From Roseitranquillus sediminis (GTDB lineage Bacteria; Pseudomonadota; Alphaproteobacteria; Rhodobacterales; Rhodobacteraceae): DNA of 64,000 bases. Each line of letters opens with the position of its first letter. Positions within the stretch are counted from its first letter, which is position 1. The translations under genes were made by a program, and so were the position numbers. Positions 27,288 to 36,842 of this stretch are shown here, piece by piece. The notes beneath the pieces were generated by a model that was given only the letters and a program-made list of their open reading frames with translations, was not told the origin of the DNA and ran no database searches. The stretch is from assembly GCF_016918935.1 (NCBI RefSeq), contig NZ_JAFFOB010000018.1, positions 62,001 through 126,000 on the forward strand, given 5' to 3'.

Positions 27288-27641
27288 TCAACCCCAGATC
27301 GCGTTCTCGAGGATCTGGATCCGTCCCTCAGCATCGACCAGCGCCACGTCGAGGCGCATCTCGACCGGCGCGCCCGCGACGTATTCCTCCGCGGCCGCCA
27401 TGAGCCGCGCTGCCTGCCGTGGCGTGACCCGCTCCGCCGCCCGCGCGAGGTCCCGCGCCTTCTTCACCTCGACGAAGACCAGCCCACCAGCCAGCCGCAC
27501 CACCAGGTCGATCTCGCCCGCCTGCCCGCGCCAGCGCCGGGCGACGACCTCGCCGCCCGCCCGCTCGTAGCGGCGTGCCACCTGCTCCTCGGTGGCGAGC
27601 CCTGCGCGGTGGCCGACGGCGCCGGCGATGCGGCGGCTCAC
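27288..27641 (-). CDS. yraN: YraN/UPF0102 family endonuclease-fold protein
   Basis: A 117-residue protein with the restriction-endonuclease-like core: [40 protein letters not shown] and [14 protein letters not shown]. Acidic Asp and the E-x-K of FVEVKK form the presumed metal site. Biological role unknown. The GTG start overlaps the rsmI stop by four bases (GTGA), showing coupled translation. The rsmI-yraN pair next to an LpoA-like gene mirrors the E. coli yraL-yraM-yraN locus. Confidence 0.9.
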   Translation of the reverse strand: MSRRIAGAVGHRAGLATEEQVARRYERAGGEVVARRWRGQAGEIDLVVRLAGGLVFVEVKKARDLARAAERVTPRQAARLMAAAEEYVAGAPVEMRLDVALVDAEGRIQILENAIWG

Positions 27642-28489
27642 GTCCCGCCCTGCATCTTCAGCGCCGCCTGGTAGACCTTGCGCCGCGGCAGCCCCAGCGC
27701 CATCGCCACCGTGTCGGCGGCGTCGCGCACGCTCATCGTCGCCAGCGCCTCGCCCAGCGCCGCCTCCATCGCGTCCGCGTCCGGCGCGTCGTGGCCGCGG
27801 TCGACCACGATCACCACCTCGCCCCGTGGCGGCTCGGCCTCCAGCGCCTCGGCCAGCTCGGCCAGCGTCCCGCGCCGCACCTCCTCGAACCGCTTGGTCA
27901 GCTCGCGACAGACCGCCGCCTGCCGCCCCGCGCCCAGCGTCTCGACCATGGTGTCGAGGGTCGCGGCGCACCGCTTCGGCGACTCGAAGAGGACGAGCGT
28001 CGCAGGCACCGGCGCCAACTCGGCCAGGAAGCTCCGCCGCGCCGCGCCGGCCGTGGGCGGAAATCCGGCGAACAGGAACCGGTCGCTGGGCAGCCCCGCG
28101 ACCGACAGCGCCGCCAGAACCGACGACGCCCCCGGCGCCGCCGTCACCGGCAGGCCTGCCGCGATGGCCTCGACCGCCAGCCGGTAGCCCGGATCGGCGA
28201 CGAGCGGCGTACCGGCCTCCGATACATAGGCGAGCGACTTGCCCTCCGCGAGTAGCCGCATCAGCCGCGGCCGCGCCGCCGGCCCGTTGTGGTCGTGATA
28301 CGCGACCAGCGGCCGTTCGTTCAGCGGAATGCCGTGTATTTCCATCAGCTTGCGGGCCGTCCGCGTGTCCTCCGCGGCGATGGCGTCGGCGTCCCGCAGG
28401 ATGTCGAGCGCCCTCAGCGTGATGTCCCGCGCACTGCCGATCGGCGTCGCGACGAGGTAGAGGCCGGGCGCCAGGGGATCCCCGCTCAT
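27638..28489 (-). CDS. rsmI: 16S rRNA (cytidine-1402-2'-O)-methyltransferase
   Basis: Methylates the ribose of C1402 in the 16S rRNA decoding centre using SAM. The 283-residue tetrapyrrole-methylase-fold protein shows GLYLVATPIGSARDITLRAL, AAEDTRTARKLME, YVSEAGTPLVADPGYRLAVE and GLPSDRFLFAGFPP. All family blocks are present. First gene of the leftward unit with yraN, and divergent from the LpoA-like lipoprotein with about 80 bases between them. Confidence 0.95.
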   Translation of the reverse strand: MSGDPLAPGLYLVATPIGSARDITLRALDILRDADAIAAEDTRTARKLMEIHGIPLNERPLVAYHDHNGPAARPRLMRLLAEGKSLAYVSEAGTPLVADPGYRLAVEAIAAGLPVTAAPGASSVLAALSVAGLPSDRFLFAGFPPTAGAARRSFLAELAPVPATLVLFESPKRCAATLDTMVETLGAGRQAAVCRELTKRFEEVRRGTLAELAEALEAEPPRGEVVIVVDRGHDAPDADAMEAALGEALATMSVRDAADTVAMALGLPRRKVYQAALKMQGGT

Positions 28490-28570
28490 CGTGCTCCGCC
28501 TCGCGATTTACACCGGTGCGCCGACGGCATACGGTCCCCTCCAAGCCCCCTGCGTGCGAGGAGTCCGCCC

Positions 28571-29746
28571 ATGTTGATCCGTTCATCGTTGTTCCGCAAG
28601 GCGGCCGCGCGGCTGTCGCTGCTCTTCGCCGCGCTCTGGCTCGCCGCCTGCGACGTGCCGGTCGCGGGCCCGGTCGGCGGGCCTCGGGTCGACACCACCC
28701 GCGCCGTCCCGGTGGCGCTGCTCGTCCCTGCGGGCTCAGCCGAGGGCGGCGCGATCCTGGCGCGGAGCCTCGAGAACGCCGCGCGCCTCGCCATCGCGGA
28801 CCTCGACGGCGCGGCGATCGACCTGCGGGTCTACGACACCGCCGGCCAACCCGGCCGCGCCGCCGCCGTGGCCCAGCAGGCTGTGGACGAAGGTGCGCAG
28901 ATCATCCTCGGCCCCGTCTTCGCGGGCGCCGCCAACGCCGCCGGCGTCGCGGTTCGCGACGAGGGCGTGAACGTGCTGGCCTTCTCCAACAATTCCAACA
29001 TCGCCGGCGGCAACGTCTTCGTGCTCGGCACCACGTTCCAGAACACCGCCAGCCGCCTGACGGGCTATGCCGCCAGCCGCGGCCGCGGCGACATCTTCGT
29101 GGTCAGCGGCCAGGACACGGCCGAGTCGGTCGGGCGCGACGCGATCCTGCGCGCGATCGCTGGCAGTCGCGCCAGCCTCGCCGGGCAGGCGACCTTCCCG
29201 CTGTCGCAGGCGGGTGTCCGAGACGCGGCGCCGCGCATCGCCGAGCAGATCCGGTCGAGCGGCGCGGATGCCGTGTTCCTGACCTCGGGCACGTCCGGGG
29301 CGCTGCCGTTCCTCGCCGACCTCCTGCCCGAGAACGGGATCGCGCCGGGCAGCTATCAGTACATCGGGCTTCAGCGGCTCGACATCCCGTCGAGCGCGCT
29401 GACCCTGCCCGGCCTGCAGGGCGCGTGGTTCGCCCTGCCCGACCCCGCGCTCGGGCGCAGCTTCGACGCGCGCTACGCGGCCGCCTACGGCTCGCAGCCG
29501 CATCCCATCGCCGGCCTCGCCTACGACGGCATCGCCGCCATCGGCGCGCTGATCCGGCAGGGCCGGTCCGATGCGCTGACGGCGCGCGCCCTGACCCAGG
29601 GCTCGGGCTTCGCCGGCACCGGCGGCGCGTTCCGGTTCCTCGCCGACGGCTCCGTCGAGCGGGCGCTGGCCGTGGCCGAGATCCGCAACAACCAGGTGAT
29701 CATCGTTGACCCTGCCCCAAGACGCTTCGGCGGCGCGTTCTTCTGA
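28571..29746 (+). CDS. LpoA-like penicillin-binding-protein activator lipoprotein
   Basis: A 391-residue lipoprotein with signal and lipobox LWLAAC (Cys27). The mature part is a type I periplasmic-binding fold (VPVALLVPAGSAEGGAILAR, GAQIILGPVFAGAANAAGVA, NVLAFSNNSNIAGGNVFVLG). This corresponds to the C-terminal domain of LpoA, which in E. coli stimulates PBP1A; the N-terminal TPR domain of LpoA is missing. Location beside rsmI-yraN supports the call. Its last 41 bases overlap the glnD start. It may bind a ligand instead of a PBP. Confidence 0.83.
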   Translation: MLIRSSLFRKAAARLSLLFAALWLAACDVPVAGPVGGPRVDTTRAVPVALLVPAGSAEGGAILARSLENAARLAIADLDGAAIDLRVYDTAGQPGRAAAVAQQAVDEGAQIILGPVFAGAANAAGVAVRDEGVNVLAFSNNSNIAGGNVFVLGTTFQNTASRLTGYAASRGRGDIFVVSGQDTAESVGRDAILRAIAGSRASLAGQATFPLSQAGVRDAAPRIAEQIRSSGADAVFLTSGTSGALPFLADLLPENGIAPGSYQYIGLQRLDIPSSALTLPGLQGAWFALPDPALGRSFDARYAAAYGSQPHPIAGLAYDGIAAIGALIRQGRSDALTARALTQGSGFAGTGGAFRFLADGSVERALAVAEIRNNQVIIVDPAPRRFGGAFF

Positions 29747-32546
29747 GCCTCTCGCCCGCGGCGCGACCGCGGCGCCGGAGCGGCCCGACCTGACGACGCC
29801 GCTCCCGAACGACCTGATCTGTCCGGCGCAGGACATCTTCGACGGAGCCCGCATCAGGCGGGCTCTCGCCGCGGACATCCGGGCGGCGCAGGACGCACGC
29901 GCGATCCGGGGGGTCACGGTGCGTCATCTGAAGTCGGCGCTCGAAAGCGGCCGCGCCGCGATCGCCGCGGCCTTCGCGGCGCGCCCGCGCGATTCGCGCG
30001 CGGTCGTGTCGGCGTATACCTTCCTGACGGACAGCATCGTGCAGACGGTGCTGGACGTGGCGCTGCAGTACCTGCATCCGCGCACCGACGACACCGACGG
30101 CAAGCGCATAGCGGTGATGGCCGTGGGCGGCTACGGCCGGGCCGAGATGGTGCCCTTCTCGGACGTGGACCTGCTGTTCGTGATCCCGTGGAAGGCGTCG
30201 GGCTGGACCGAGAGCCTCGTCGAGTCGATGCTCTACATCTTCTGGGACCTGCACCTGAAGGTCGGCCACGCCACCCGCACGGTGCGCGACTGCATCCGCC
30301 TCGGCCGCGACGATTTCACGATCCGCACCTCGCTGCTCGAGCAGCGCTTCGTGGGCGGCGACGCCGCGCTCGCGCGCGAACTGCGCGAGCGGCTCTGGAA
30401 GGACCTCTTCCGCGACACCGGCCCGGAATTCGTGGAGGCCAAGCTCGTCGAACGGGCCGAGCGGCACCAGCGGCAGGGCGGCCAGCGCTACGTCGTCGAG
30501 CCCAACGTCAAGGAGGGCAAGGGCGGCCTGCGCGACCTCCAGGCGCTGTTCTGGATCGCCAAGTATCTCGGCGGCGTGCGCGACGCCGGCGAGCTGGTGG
30601 GCGAGACCTTCACCCAGAGCGAGTTCGACTCCTTCATCCGGGCCGAGAGCTTCCTGCTCGCGGTGCGCTGCCACATGCACCTGATCGCGGGCCGCGCGGT
30701 CGACCAGCTCACCTTCGACATGCAGGTCGAGGTGGCCGACCGGATGGGGTATGCCGACACCGCGGGGCGCCGCGCGGTCGAGGTCTTCATGCAGGACTAC
30801 TTCCGCCACGCCACCCGGGTGGGCGAACTCACGCGGATCTTCCTCGTCGCGCTCGAGGACCGGCACGTGAAGACCGCGCCCAGCCTGCAACGCCTGCTGA
30901 GCCGCAAGCCGCGCCTGCGCCCGCCGTTCCACGTCCTGCGCAACCGGCTGGCGATCAAGGACGAGGCGGCGTTCCTCAACAACCCGGTGAACATGATCGG
31001 CGTCTTTGACGAGGCGCTGAGGGCGGGGCTGCTGCTGCACCCCGCTGCGATGCGCCTGATCGCGGCCAACCTGCACCTCATCGACGACCGGCTGCGTGAG
31101 GATCCGGAGGCGAACCGCATCTTCCTCAACATGCTGCTGCGCCGGGTGAACCCGGAACGGGGCCTCAGGCGGATGAACGAACTGGGCGTGCTCGGCGCCT
31201 TCATTCCCGAGTTCGCGCCGGTCGTCGCGATGATGCAGTTCAACATGTACCACCACTTCACCGTGGACGAGCACACCATCCAGTGCATCTCGACGCTCTC
31301 GCAGATCGAGCGCGGCGAACTCGTGGAGAGCCTGCCGATCGTCAGCGGCATCCTGAAGGAAGGGGTCGACCGCAAGGTCCTCTACCTCGCGATGCTCTGC
31401 CACGACATCGGCAAGGGCCGCGACGAGGACCATTCGGTGCTGGGCGCGCGGATCGCTCGCCGCCTCGCGCCACGGTTCAGCCTGAAGCCCGCCGAGTGCG
31501 ACACGGTCGAATGGCTGGTGCGCTATCATCTCCTGATGTCGGACATGGCGCAGAAGCGGGACCTAAGCGACCCGCGCACCGTGCGTGACTTCGCCAAGGC
31601 GGTGAAGTCACGCAAGCGGCTCGACCTCCTGACGGTGCTGACGGTCTGCGACATCCGCGGCGTCGGCCCCGGCGTCTGGAACAACTGGAAGGCGCAGCTC
31701 CTGCGCAACCTCTACCTGCAGACCGAGACGGCGCTCCGCGACGGGCTGGAGCAGCTCAACCGCGGATCGCGCGAGGCGGAGGCCAAGCGTGCCCTGCGCG
31801 AGGCGCTGTCCGACTGGGACCGCAACGAGATCCGCGCCGAGATCCAGCGGCACTACGGCCCCTACTGGCAGGGGCTGCCGCACGTGGCGCAAGCGATCTT
31901 TGCCCGGCTGATGCGCGGGATCGGCAACGGCGACGTCCGCATGGACCTGCAGCTCGACCACGACCGGGACGCGACCCGGGCCTGCTTCGCGATGGTGGAC
32001 CACCCCGGCATCTTCTCGCGCATCGCCGGCGCGCTGGCGCTTGTGGGCGCCAACGTCGTCGACGCCCGCAGCTACGTCAGCAAGGACGGCCTCGTCGCCG
32101 CCTGCTTCTGGGTGCAGGACGCCGAGGGCCACCCCTACCGCGAGGAGCGGCTGCCGAGGTTACGCGAGATGATCCACAAGACGCTCATGGGCGAGGTGGT
32201 CGCACGCGACGCGCTGGTGCCGAAGGACAAGCTCAAGAAGCGAGAGCGCGCCTTCATCGTGCCGACCTCGATCGCCTTCGACAACGAGGGTTCGGAGCTC
32301 TACACGATCATCGAGGTGGACACCCGCGATCGGCCCGGCCTGCTTTACGACCTGACTCGGACGCTCGCCGCCAACAACGTGCAGATCGCGAGCGCAGTGA
32401 TCGCGACCTACGGCGAGCAGGCGGTGGATACCTTCTACGTCAAGGACATGTTCGGTCTGAAGTTCCACTCGGAGGCGCGGCGCCGGGCGCTGGAGCGCAA
32501 GCTGCGCGAGGCGATCAAGAGCGGCGCCGAACGGGCCCGGGCGTGA
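29706..32546 (+). CDS. glnD: [Protein-PII] uridylyltransferase/uridylyl-removing enzyme
   Basis: Senses glutamine and adds or removes UMP on PII proteins, the top of the nitrogen-control cascade. The 946-residue protein has the nucleotidyltransferase site GGYGRAEMVPFSDVDLLF, the GlnE-like helical part, the HD hydrolase motif CHDIGKGRDEDHS in the middle, and two C-terminal ACT domains (from DHPGIFSRIAGALALVGANV and DRPGLLYDLTRTLAANNVQI). A TTG at 29706, inside the preceding gene, is the apparent start; one slightly downstream is possible as the first 30 residues are not conserved. murJ follows. Confidence 0.95.
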   Translation: MTLPQDASAARSSEPLARGATAAPERPDLTTPLPNDLICPAQDIFDGARIRRALAADIRAAQDARAIRGVTVRHLKSALESGRAAIAAAFAARPRDSRAVVSAYTFLTDSIVQTVLDVALQYLHPRTDDTDGKRIAVMAVGGYGRAEMVPFSDVDLLFVIPWKASGWTESLVESMLYIFWDLHLKVGHATRTVRDCIRLGRDDFTIRTSLLEQRFVGGDAALARELRERLWKDLFRDTGPEFVEAKLVERAERHQRQGGQRYVVEPNVKEGKGGLRDLQALFWIAKYLGGVRDAGELVGETFTQSEFDSFIRAESFLLAVRCHMHLIAGRAVDQLTFDMQVEVADRMGYADTAGRRAVEVFMQDYFRHATRVGELTRIFLVALEDRHVKTAPSLQRLLSRKPRLRPPFHVLRNRLAIKDEAAFLNNPVNMIGVFDEALRAGLLLHPAAMRLIAANLHLIDDRLREDPEANRIFLNMLLRRVNPERGLRRMNELGVLGAFIPEFAPVVAMMQFNMYHHFTVDEHTIQCISTLSQIERGELVESLPIVSGILKEGVDRKVLYLAMLCHDIGKGRDEDHSVLGARIARRLAPRFSLKPAECDTVEWLVRYHLLMSDMAQKRDLSDPRTVRDFAKAVKSRKRLDLLTVLTVCDIRGVGPGVWNNWKAQLLRNLYLQTETALRDGLEQLNRGSREAEAKRALREALSDWDRNEIRAEIQRHYGPYWQGLPHVAQAIFARLMRGIGNGDVRMDLQLDHDRDATRACFAMVDHPGIFSRIAGALALVGANVVDARSYVSKDGLVAACFWVQDAEGHPYREERLPRLREMIHKTLMGEVVARDALVPKDKLKKRERAFIVPTSIAFDNEGSELYTIIEVDTRDRPGLLYDLTRTLAANNVQIASAVIATYGEQAVDTFYVKDMFGLKFHSEARRRALERKLREAIKSGAERARA

Positions 32547-32626
32547 GGCGACGCATCGCCGGAGAAGGGGCGGCTCCCGCCCGTCGTCGGCGCACCCCTG
32601 CGGGGCACGCCTCCTCCCGTTGGGCC

Positions 32627-32650
32627 GCGCAGGCGCTGACGCGCCTGTGC
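32627..32650. other. Stem-loop before murJ
   Basis: GCGCAGGCGC, loop TGAC, GCGCCTGTGC: a ten-pair stem with one G-U, ending 21 bases before the murJ GTG. No T-run follows. It could slow read-through from glnD or shape the murJ leader. Confidence 0.4.
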
Positions 32651-32671
32651 TCGCGCGAAGGCGTCTGAGCG

Positions 32672-34276
32672 GTGCAGCCGATCCGCCTGCTGAAGGGCTT
32701 CGTCACTGTCGGCGCCTGGACGATGCTGAGCCGGGTTCTGGGCTTCGTGCGCGACATTCTGATCGCGGCGACGCTGGGCGCGGGGCCGGTGGCGGAGGCG
32801 TTCCTGGTGGCCTTCGCGCTGCCCAACATGTTCCGCCGGTTCTTCGCCGAGGGCGCCTTCAACATGGCCTTCGTTCCGATGTTCGCCAAGAAGCTCGAGG
32901 GGCACGAGGACGCGCACGACTTCGCCCGCGACGCGATGGCGGGGATGATGGTGATCCTCGCGGGCTTCACCGTCCTCGGCGTCGTGGCTATGCCGCTTCT
33001 CGTCACGGCGATGGCGGGCGGGTTCGTGGGCGACGAACGCTTCCACCTCGCGGTGACGTTCGGGCGTATCGCGTTCCCCTACATCCTCTTCATCTCGCTC
33101 GCCGCTCTGGTCTCGGGCGTGCTGAACGCGACGGGGCGGTTCCTGGCGGCGGCGGCGGCGCCGGTGCTGCTCAACATCGTCTTCATCGCGGTGATCGCAG
33201 TCGGATGGTTCTTCGAGATCCCGGCGGACGAGTTCCTCGGGCTCGGCATCGATCGGATGCTGGGGCTGGAGGTCGGCTCGGCGCTGGCGCTGTCGGTGCC
33301 GCTGGGGGGCGTGGTGCAACTCGGACTGGTCTGGTGGGCGGCGGCGCGGGCGGGCTTCCATCTGGTGCCGCGGCGGCCGAGCCTCACGCCGGAGCTGAAG
33401 CGGCTGGCGGTGATCGCGGCGCCGGCGGCGCTGGCGGGGGGCGTGGTGCAGGTGAACCTGCTGGTTGGGCGTCAGGTGGCGAGCTTCTTCGACGGCGCGA
33501 TCGCATGGCTGAACTATGCCGACCGGCTCTACCAGCTGCCGCTGGGCGTGGTGGGAATCGCGATCGGCGTGGTGCTCCTGCCGGACCTGTCGCGCCGGCT
33601 GCGCGCAGGTGACGAGGCGGGCGGGCGGCATGCGCTGAGCCGGGCGGCGGAGGTTTCGCTGGCGCTGACGGTGCCGGCGGCCGTGGCGCTGGTGGTGATC
33701 CCGCTGCCGCTGATCTCGGTGCTCTTCGAGCGCGGCGCGTTCGACGCGGCGGACAGCCGGGCCACCGCCGCGGCGCTGGCGGTCTACGGGCTGGGGTTGC
33801 CGGCCTTCGTGCTGCAAAAGGTGCTGCAGCCGCTCTTCTACGCGCGCGAGGACACGGTGCGGCCGTTCCGCTATGCCCTGGTGTCGCTGGTGGTAAACGC
33901 GGCGGCGGCGGTCGGGCTGGCCTTCGCGATCGGCTATCTCGGAGCGGCGATCGGCACGACGCTGGCCGCCTGGGCGATGGTGGTGCTGCTCTGGCGCGGC
34001 TCGCGCGATATGGGGGCGGCGGCGACTCTTGACGAGCGCTTCGTGGCGCGGCTGCCGCGTATCCTGGCGGCGTCCGCGGTGATGGGCGCCTGCCTGCTGG
34101 GGGCGGAGGCGCTTCTGGCGCCGGCGCTTGCCGAACCGCTTTGGCGCTACGCCGCCCTCGCCATTCTGGTGACAGCGGGTCTGGCGAGTTACGCCGCCGC
34201 CGGGGCGCTGTTTGGCGCGTTCTCGCCGCGGGATTTCCGGCTCGCCACCAGCCGGAGCGCCGCCGCGCGGCGCTGA
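32672..34276 (+). CDS. murJ: Lipid II flippase MurJ
   Basis: Moves lipid II across the inner membrane for peptidoglycan synthesis. The 534-residue MOP-superfamily protein has about 14 helices and the usual beginning (VGAWTMLSRVLGFVRDILIA, ATLGAGPVAEAFLVAFALPN, MFRRFFAEGAFNMAFVPMF). The charged residues in the central cavity, including the Arg and Asp of SRVLGFVRD, are present. The GTG start lies 125 bases after glnD. The glnD-murJ-trpS order is a recurrent Rhodobacterales arrangement, here with a rhomboid gene inserted on the other strand. Confidence 0.95.
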   Translation: MQPIRLLKGFVTVGAWTMLSRVLGFVRDILIAATLGAGPVAEAFLVAFALPNMFRRFFAEGAFNMAFVPMFAKKLEGHEDAHDFARDAMAGMMVILAGFTVLGVVAMPLLVTAMAGGFVGDERFHLAVTFGRIAFPYILFISLAALVSGVLNATGRFLAAAAAPVLLNIVFIAVIAVGWFFEIPADEFLGLGIDRMLGLEVGSALALSVPLGGVVQLGLVWWAAARAGFHLVPRRPSLTPELKRLAVIAAPAALAGGVVQVNLLVGRQVASFFDGAIAWLNYADRLYQLPLGVVGIAIGVVLLPDLSRRLRAGDEAGGRHALSRAAEVSLALTVPAAVALVVIPLPLISVLFERGAFDAADSRATAAALAVYGLGLPAFVLQKVLQPLFYAREDTVRPFRYALVSLVVNAAAAVGLAFAIGYLGAAIGTTLAAWAMVVLLWRGSRDMGAAATLDERFVARLPRILAASAVMGACLLGAEALLAPALAEPLWRYAALAILVTAGLASYAAAGALFGAFSPRDFRLATSRSAAARR

Positions 34277-34280
34277 GCGG

Positions 34281-34967
34281 TCAGCGCCGTCTGAGCGCCT
34301 GCACCGCCCGCCGCCACCCACCGGGACCGACGAGGAAGGAAAGCGCGAAGCCGGTGGCGAAGCCCGACACCTCGGCCACCCACTCGTTCGTGCCGCCGAA
34401 GAGCACGCCGAAGACGAGCTGGATCCCGAGCAGGAAGCCGATCAGCGTGAAGGCCCGCCACTGCGGCGCCCCAACGGCGCCGAGGCTGACCCAGAGGATG
34501 TAGGTGAACCCGCCGATCAGGCCGTAGACTGCCGGAAAGCCGCCCGCCAGCGGCAGCGGATCGTCGAGCGCGAGGCCGTAGACGAGCGCGCCGCTGAAGG
34601 CCGAGCCGAAGAAGAGCGTCAGCATCGCCCCCGGCCCCATCCGCTCGGCCACCATCTTGCCCAGCGCCAGCAGGAACACGATCACGAAGAGCGCGTGCGT
34701 GAAGCCGTAATGCACGAACGGATAGGTGACGAACCGCGCCACATGCTCGAGGGGCCAGCTGCCGCGCTCGAGCATCAGGTCGAAGACCTGACCGAAGAAG
34801 CCGTAGCGCTCGATCGCCGCCTGCCGCCAGCCGATGCCATCGGCGCCGCCGATGAACCCGCGCGCCGCCGCGCTCAGGGCAACCTCGATCCCCGTCAGCA
34901 CGAGCGCCAGCGCCGTTACGAGGGGCGGCAGCGGGTGGACCGGAGAGGCGTCGGGATCTTGCGACAT
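34281..34967 (-). CDS. Rhomboid-fold membrane protein lacking catalytic residues
   Basis: A 228-residue, six-helix protein with rhomboid architecture: VTYPFVHYGFTHALFVIVFL after the first helices, a GxSG-like segment, and WVAEVSGFATGFALSFL at the end. The catalytic serine position reads GGFPAVYGLIGG (no Ser where GASGxxxGLxGA is expected) and the usual helix-6 His is replaced in WVAEVSGFATG. It is therefore probably an inactive rhomboid, acting like iRhom/Derlin by binding clients. The variant seems shared in related bacteria, from memory. Convergent with murJ, divergent from trpS. Confidence 0.82.
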   Translation of the reverse strand: MSQDPDASPVHPLPPLVTALALVLTGIEVALSAAARGFIGGADGIGWRQAAIERYGFFGQVFDLMLERGSWPLEHVARFVTYPFVHYGFTHALFVIVFLLALGKMVAERMGPGAMLTLFFGSAFSGALVYGLALDDPLPLAGGFPAVYGLIGGFTYILWVSLGAVGAPQWRAFTLIGFLLGIQLVFGVLFGGTNEWVAEVSGFATGFALSFLVGPGGWRRAVQALRRR

Positions 34968-34981
34968 GGGATGAGGCTTCC

Positions 34982-35009
34982 TTGACCCGGCAGGTGCCCC
35001 CCGTTAAGC
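34982..35009 (+). promoter_or_regulatory. Candidate sigma-70 promoter of trpS
   Basis: TTGACC (34982-34987), 16-base spacer, TTAAGC (35004-35009), about 35 bases before the trpS ATG. The -35 is good and the -10 is weak. Confidence 0.4.
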
Positions 35010-35043
35010 GAGCGCGGCACGAATTTCCAGACGGAGCGACAGG

Positions 35044-36054
35044 ATGGCCGACTTCACGCCGCGGGTCTTCTCGGGCATCCAGCCTTCCGGCGGCCTGACG
35101 CTGGGCAACTACCTGGGCGCGCTCAAGCGCTTCGCCAAGCTGCAGGACCAAGGCATCGAGACGCTCTACTGCATGGTCGACATGCATGCGATTACCGTCT
35201 GGCAGAATCCGGACGACCTGCGCCGCCGCACGCGCGAGCTGGCCGCGTTCTACATCGCGAGCGGGATCGACCCGGAGCGCTCGATCCTCTTCAACCAGTC
35301 CCAGGTCCCCGAGCACACGCAGCTCGCTTGGATCTTCAACTGCGTCGCCCGGATGGGCTGGATGCGGCGGATGACCCAGTGGAAGGAGAAGGCCGGCAAG
35401 AACGCCGAGGAGGCGTCGCTGGGGCTCTTCGCGTACCCCGCGCTGATGGCGGCGGACATTCTGGCCTATCACGCCACGCACGTCCCGGTGGGCGAGGACC
35501 AGAAGCAGCACCTGGAGCTGACGCGCGACATCGCGGCGAAGTTCAACCACGACTACGGCGTGGACTTCTTCCCGGTGACCGAGCCGATGATCGAGGGGCC
35601 GGCGACGCGGGTGATGAGCCTGCGCGACGGATCGAGGAAGATGTCGAAGTCCGACCCCTCGGACATGAGCCGGATCAACATGCACGACGACGCCGACACC
35701 ATCGCGCAGAAGTTCCGCAAGGCGCGCACCGACCCCGAGCCGCTGCCGGAAACGGCGGCGGGGCTCGAGGACCGGCCGGAGGCGCGCAACTTGGTCAACA
35801 TCTACGCCGCCCTCTCGGACCGCGGGATTGACGAGGTCATGGCCGACGTCGGCGGCAAACCCTTCTCGGAGTTCAAGCCGATGCTGGCCGACCTCGCGGT
35901 CGAGAAGCTGGCCCCAATCTCGACCGAGATGCGTCGGCTGATGGCGGACGAGGCCGAGATTGACCGCATTCTCGCCCGCGGCGCGGAGCGCGCCCGCACC
36001 ATCGCCGCGCCGATCCTGCGGCGGACCTACGACATCGTGGGGATGGTCGGCTGA
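35044..36054 (+). CDS. trpS: Tryptophanyl-tRNA synthetase
   Basis: Class I aminoacyl-tRNA synthetase charging tRNA-Trp. The 336-residue product has the [14 protein letters not shown] form of the HIGH motif near residue 16 and KMSKSDPSD as the KMSKS loop. Between them, [11 protein letters not shown] and [18 protein letters not shown] form the Trp/ATP pocket. Length is standard for bacterial TrpRS. RBS ACGGAGCGAC precedes the ATG. Confidence 0.97.
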   Translation: MADFTPRVFSGIQPSGGLTLGNYLGALKRFAKLQDQGIETLYCMVDMHAITVWQNPDDLRRRTRELAAFYIASGIDPERSILFNQSQVPEHTQLAWIFNCVARMGWMRRMTQWKEKAGKNAEEASLGLFAYPALMAADILAYHATHVPVGEDQKQHLELTRDIAAKFNHDYGVDFFPVTEPMIEGPATRVMSLRDGSRKMSKSDPSDMSRINMHDDADTIAQKFRKARTDPEPLPETAAGLEDRPEARNLVNIYAALSDRGIDEVMADVGGKPFSEFKPMLADLAVEKLAPISTEMRRLMADEAEIDRILARGAERARTIAAPILRRTYDIVGMVG

Positions 36055-36121
36055 ACGCCGCGTCCGGCGGCGAGATGGTGGAGCGACCGGAGCGGCGACG
36101 CGGCCGCCCCGGCGCTTCGGA

Positions 36122-36664
36122 TCAGATCAGGCGGACCTGCGTCCCGACCTGCGCCAGCTCGAAGAGCTCGGCGATCTTCTCGTTGTAGAGGCCGATGCAA
36201 CCCGAGGACGAGCGGCGGCCGATCTTGCGCGTGTCGTGGGTGCCGTGGATCAGGTAGGCCGGCCACGAGAGGTAGAGCGCATGCGTGCCGAGCGGGTTGC
36301 CAGGTCCCGGCGGCATGTACTCCGGCAGGCTCGGGTCGCGCTCGCGCATCGAGGGGGTCGGCGTCCAGTCCGGGCCGACGCGCTTGCGCACGATCTCGGT
36401 ATAGCCAAGCCGGGTCAGCTCGTCGCTCATCGGCACGGAGGTCGGGTAGAGGCGATAGATGCTCTCGTCCTCGGACCAGTAGTGCAGCGCGCGCGAGCCG
36501 GTATCGGCCAGAATCGCGCCGCCTGACAGGTTCGCGAAATGGTCGCGCCAGTCGGCCATGCCGAAGCCCGAGATATTGTGCCGCACGCCATCCTGCGCCC
36601 TCAGGACGCCCGGCGACGCCAGCGAAAAGGCGCCCGCGGTTGCGAGAAAGGTCCGACGCTGCAT
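36122..36664 (-). CDS. L,D-transpeptidase (YkuD family), Tat-type exported
   Basis: A 180-residue periplasmic enzyme that makes 3-3 cross-links in peptidoglycan or attaches proteins to it. The leader QRRTFLATAGAFSLASPGVL has a twin-arginine-like RRTF. The YkuD catalytic block is IHGTHDTRKIGRRSSSGCIG with His, Ser, Gly and nucleophilic Cys as expected, followed by LYNEKIAELFELAQVGTQV. No peptidoglycan-binding domain is fused. Convergent with trpS. Confidence 0.92.
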   Translation of the reverse strand: MQRRTFLATAGAFSLASPGVLRAQDGVRHNISGFGMADWRDHFANLSGGAILADTGSRALHYWSEDESIYRLYPTSVPMSDELTRLGYTEIVRKRVGPDWTPTPSMRERDPSLPEYMPPGPGNPLGTHALYLSWPAYLIHGTHDTRKIGRRSSSGCIGLYNEKIAELFELAQVGTQVRLI

Positions 36665-36820
36665 CGATCTGCCTCACGTTTCTGATTCATCGGTGCCGCG
36701 GACCCTAGGGAAGCAGACGGCGAAAGCCAGCACTGACATTCCTTTATCACGATCTGTTGTCCTGCCGCGCCGGCGCCGCTGCATCCCGGGTGGACCGTAC
36801 ACTGGGCCACGCCTATGGTG

Positions 36821-36835
36821 CCCCTTCCGAAGGGG
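36821..36835 (+). promoter_or_regulatory. Small hairpin covering the aminotransferase ribosome site
   Basis: CCCCTT-CCG-AAGGGG lies just before the ATG at 36843; the right arm holds the GGGG(AG) that would pair with 16S rRNA. It could restrain translation initiation. The stem is only six pairs. Confidence 0.35.
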
Positions 36836-36842
36836 AGCGGAC

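Noticed and set aside
29700-34321. Long minus-strand frames opposite glnD and murJ
   Set aside because: Shadow frames full of His/Arg/Glu/Gln repeats without domains; glnD and murJ are intact on the plus strand.
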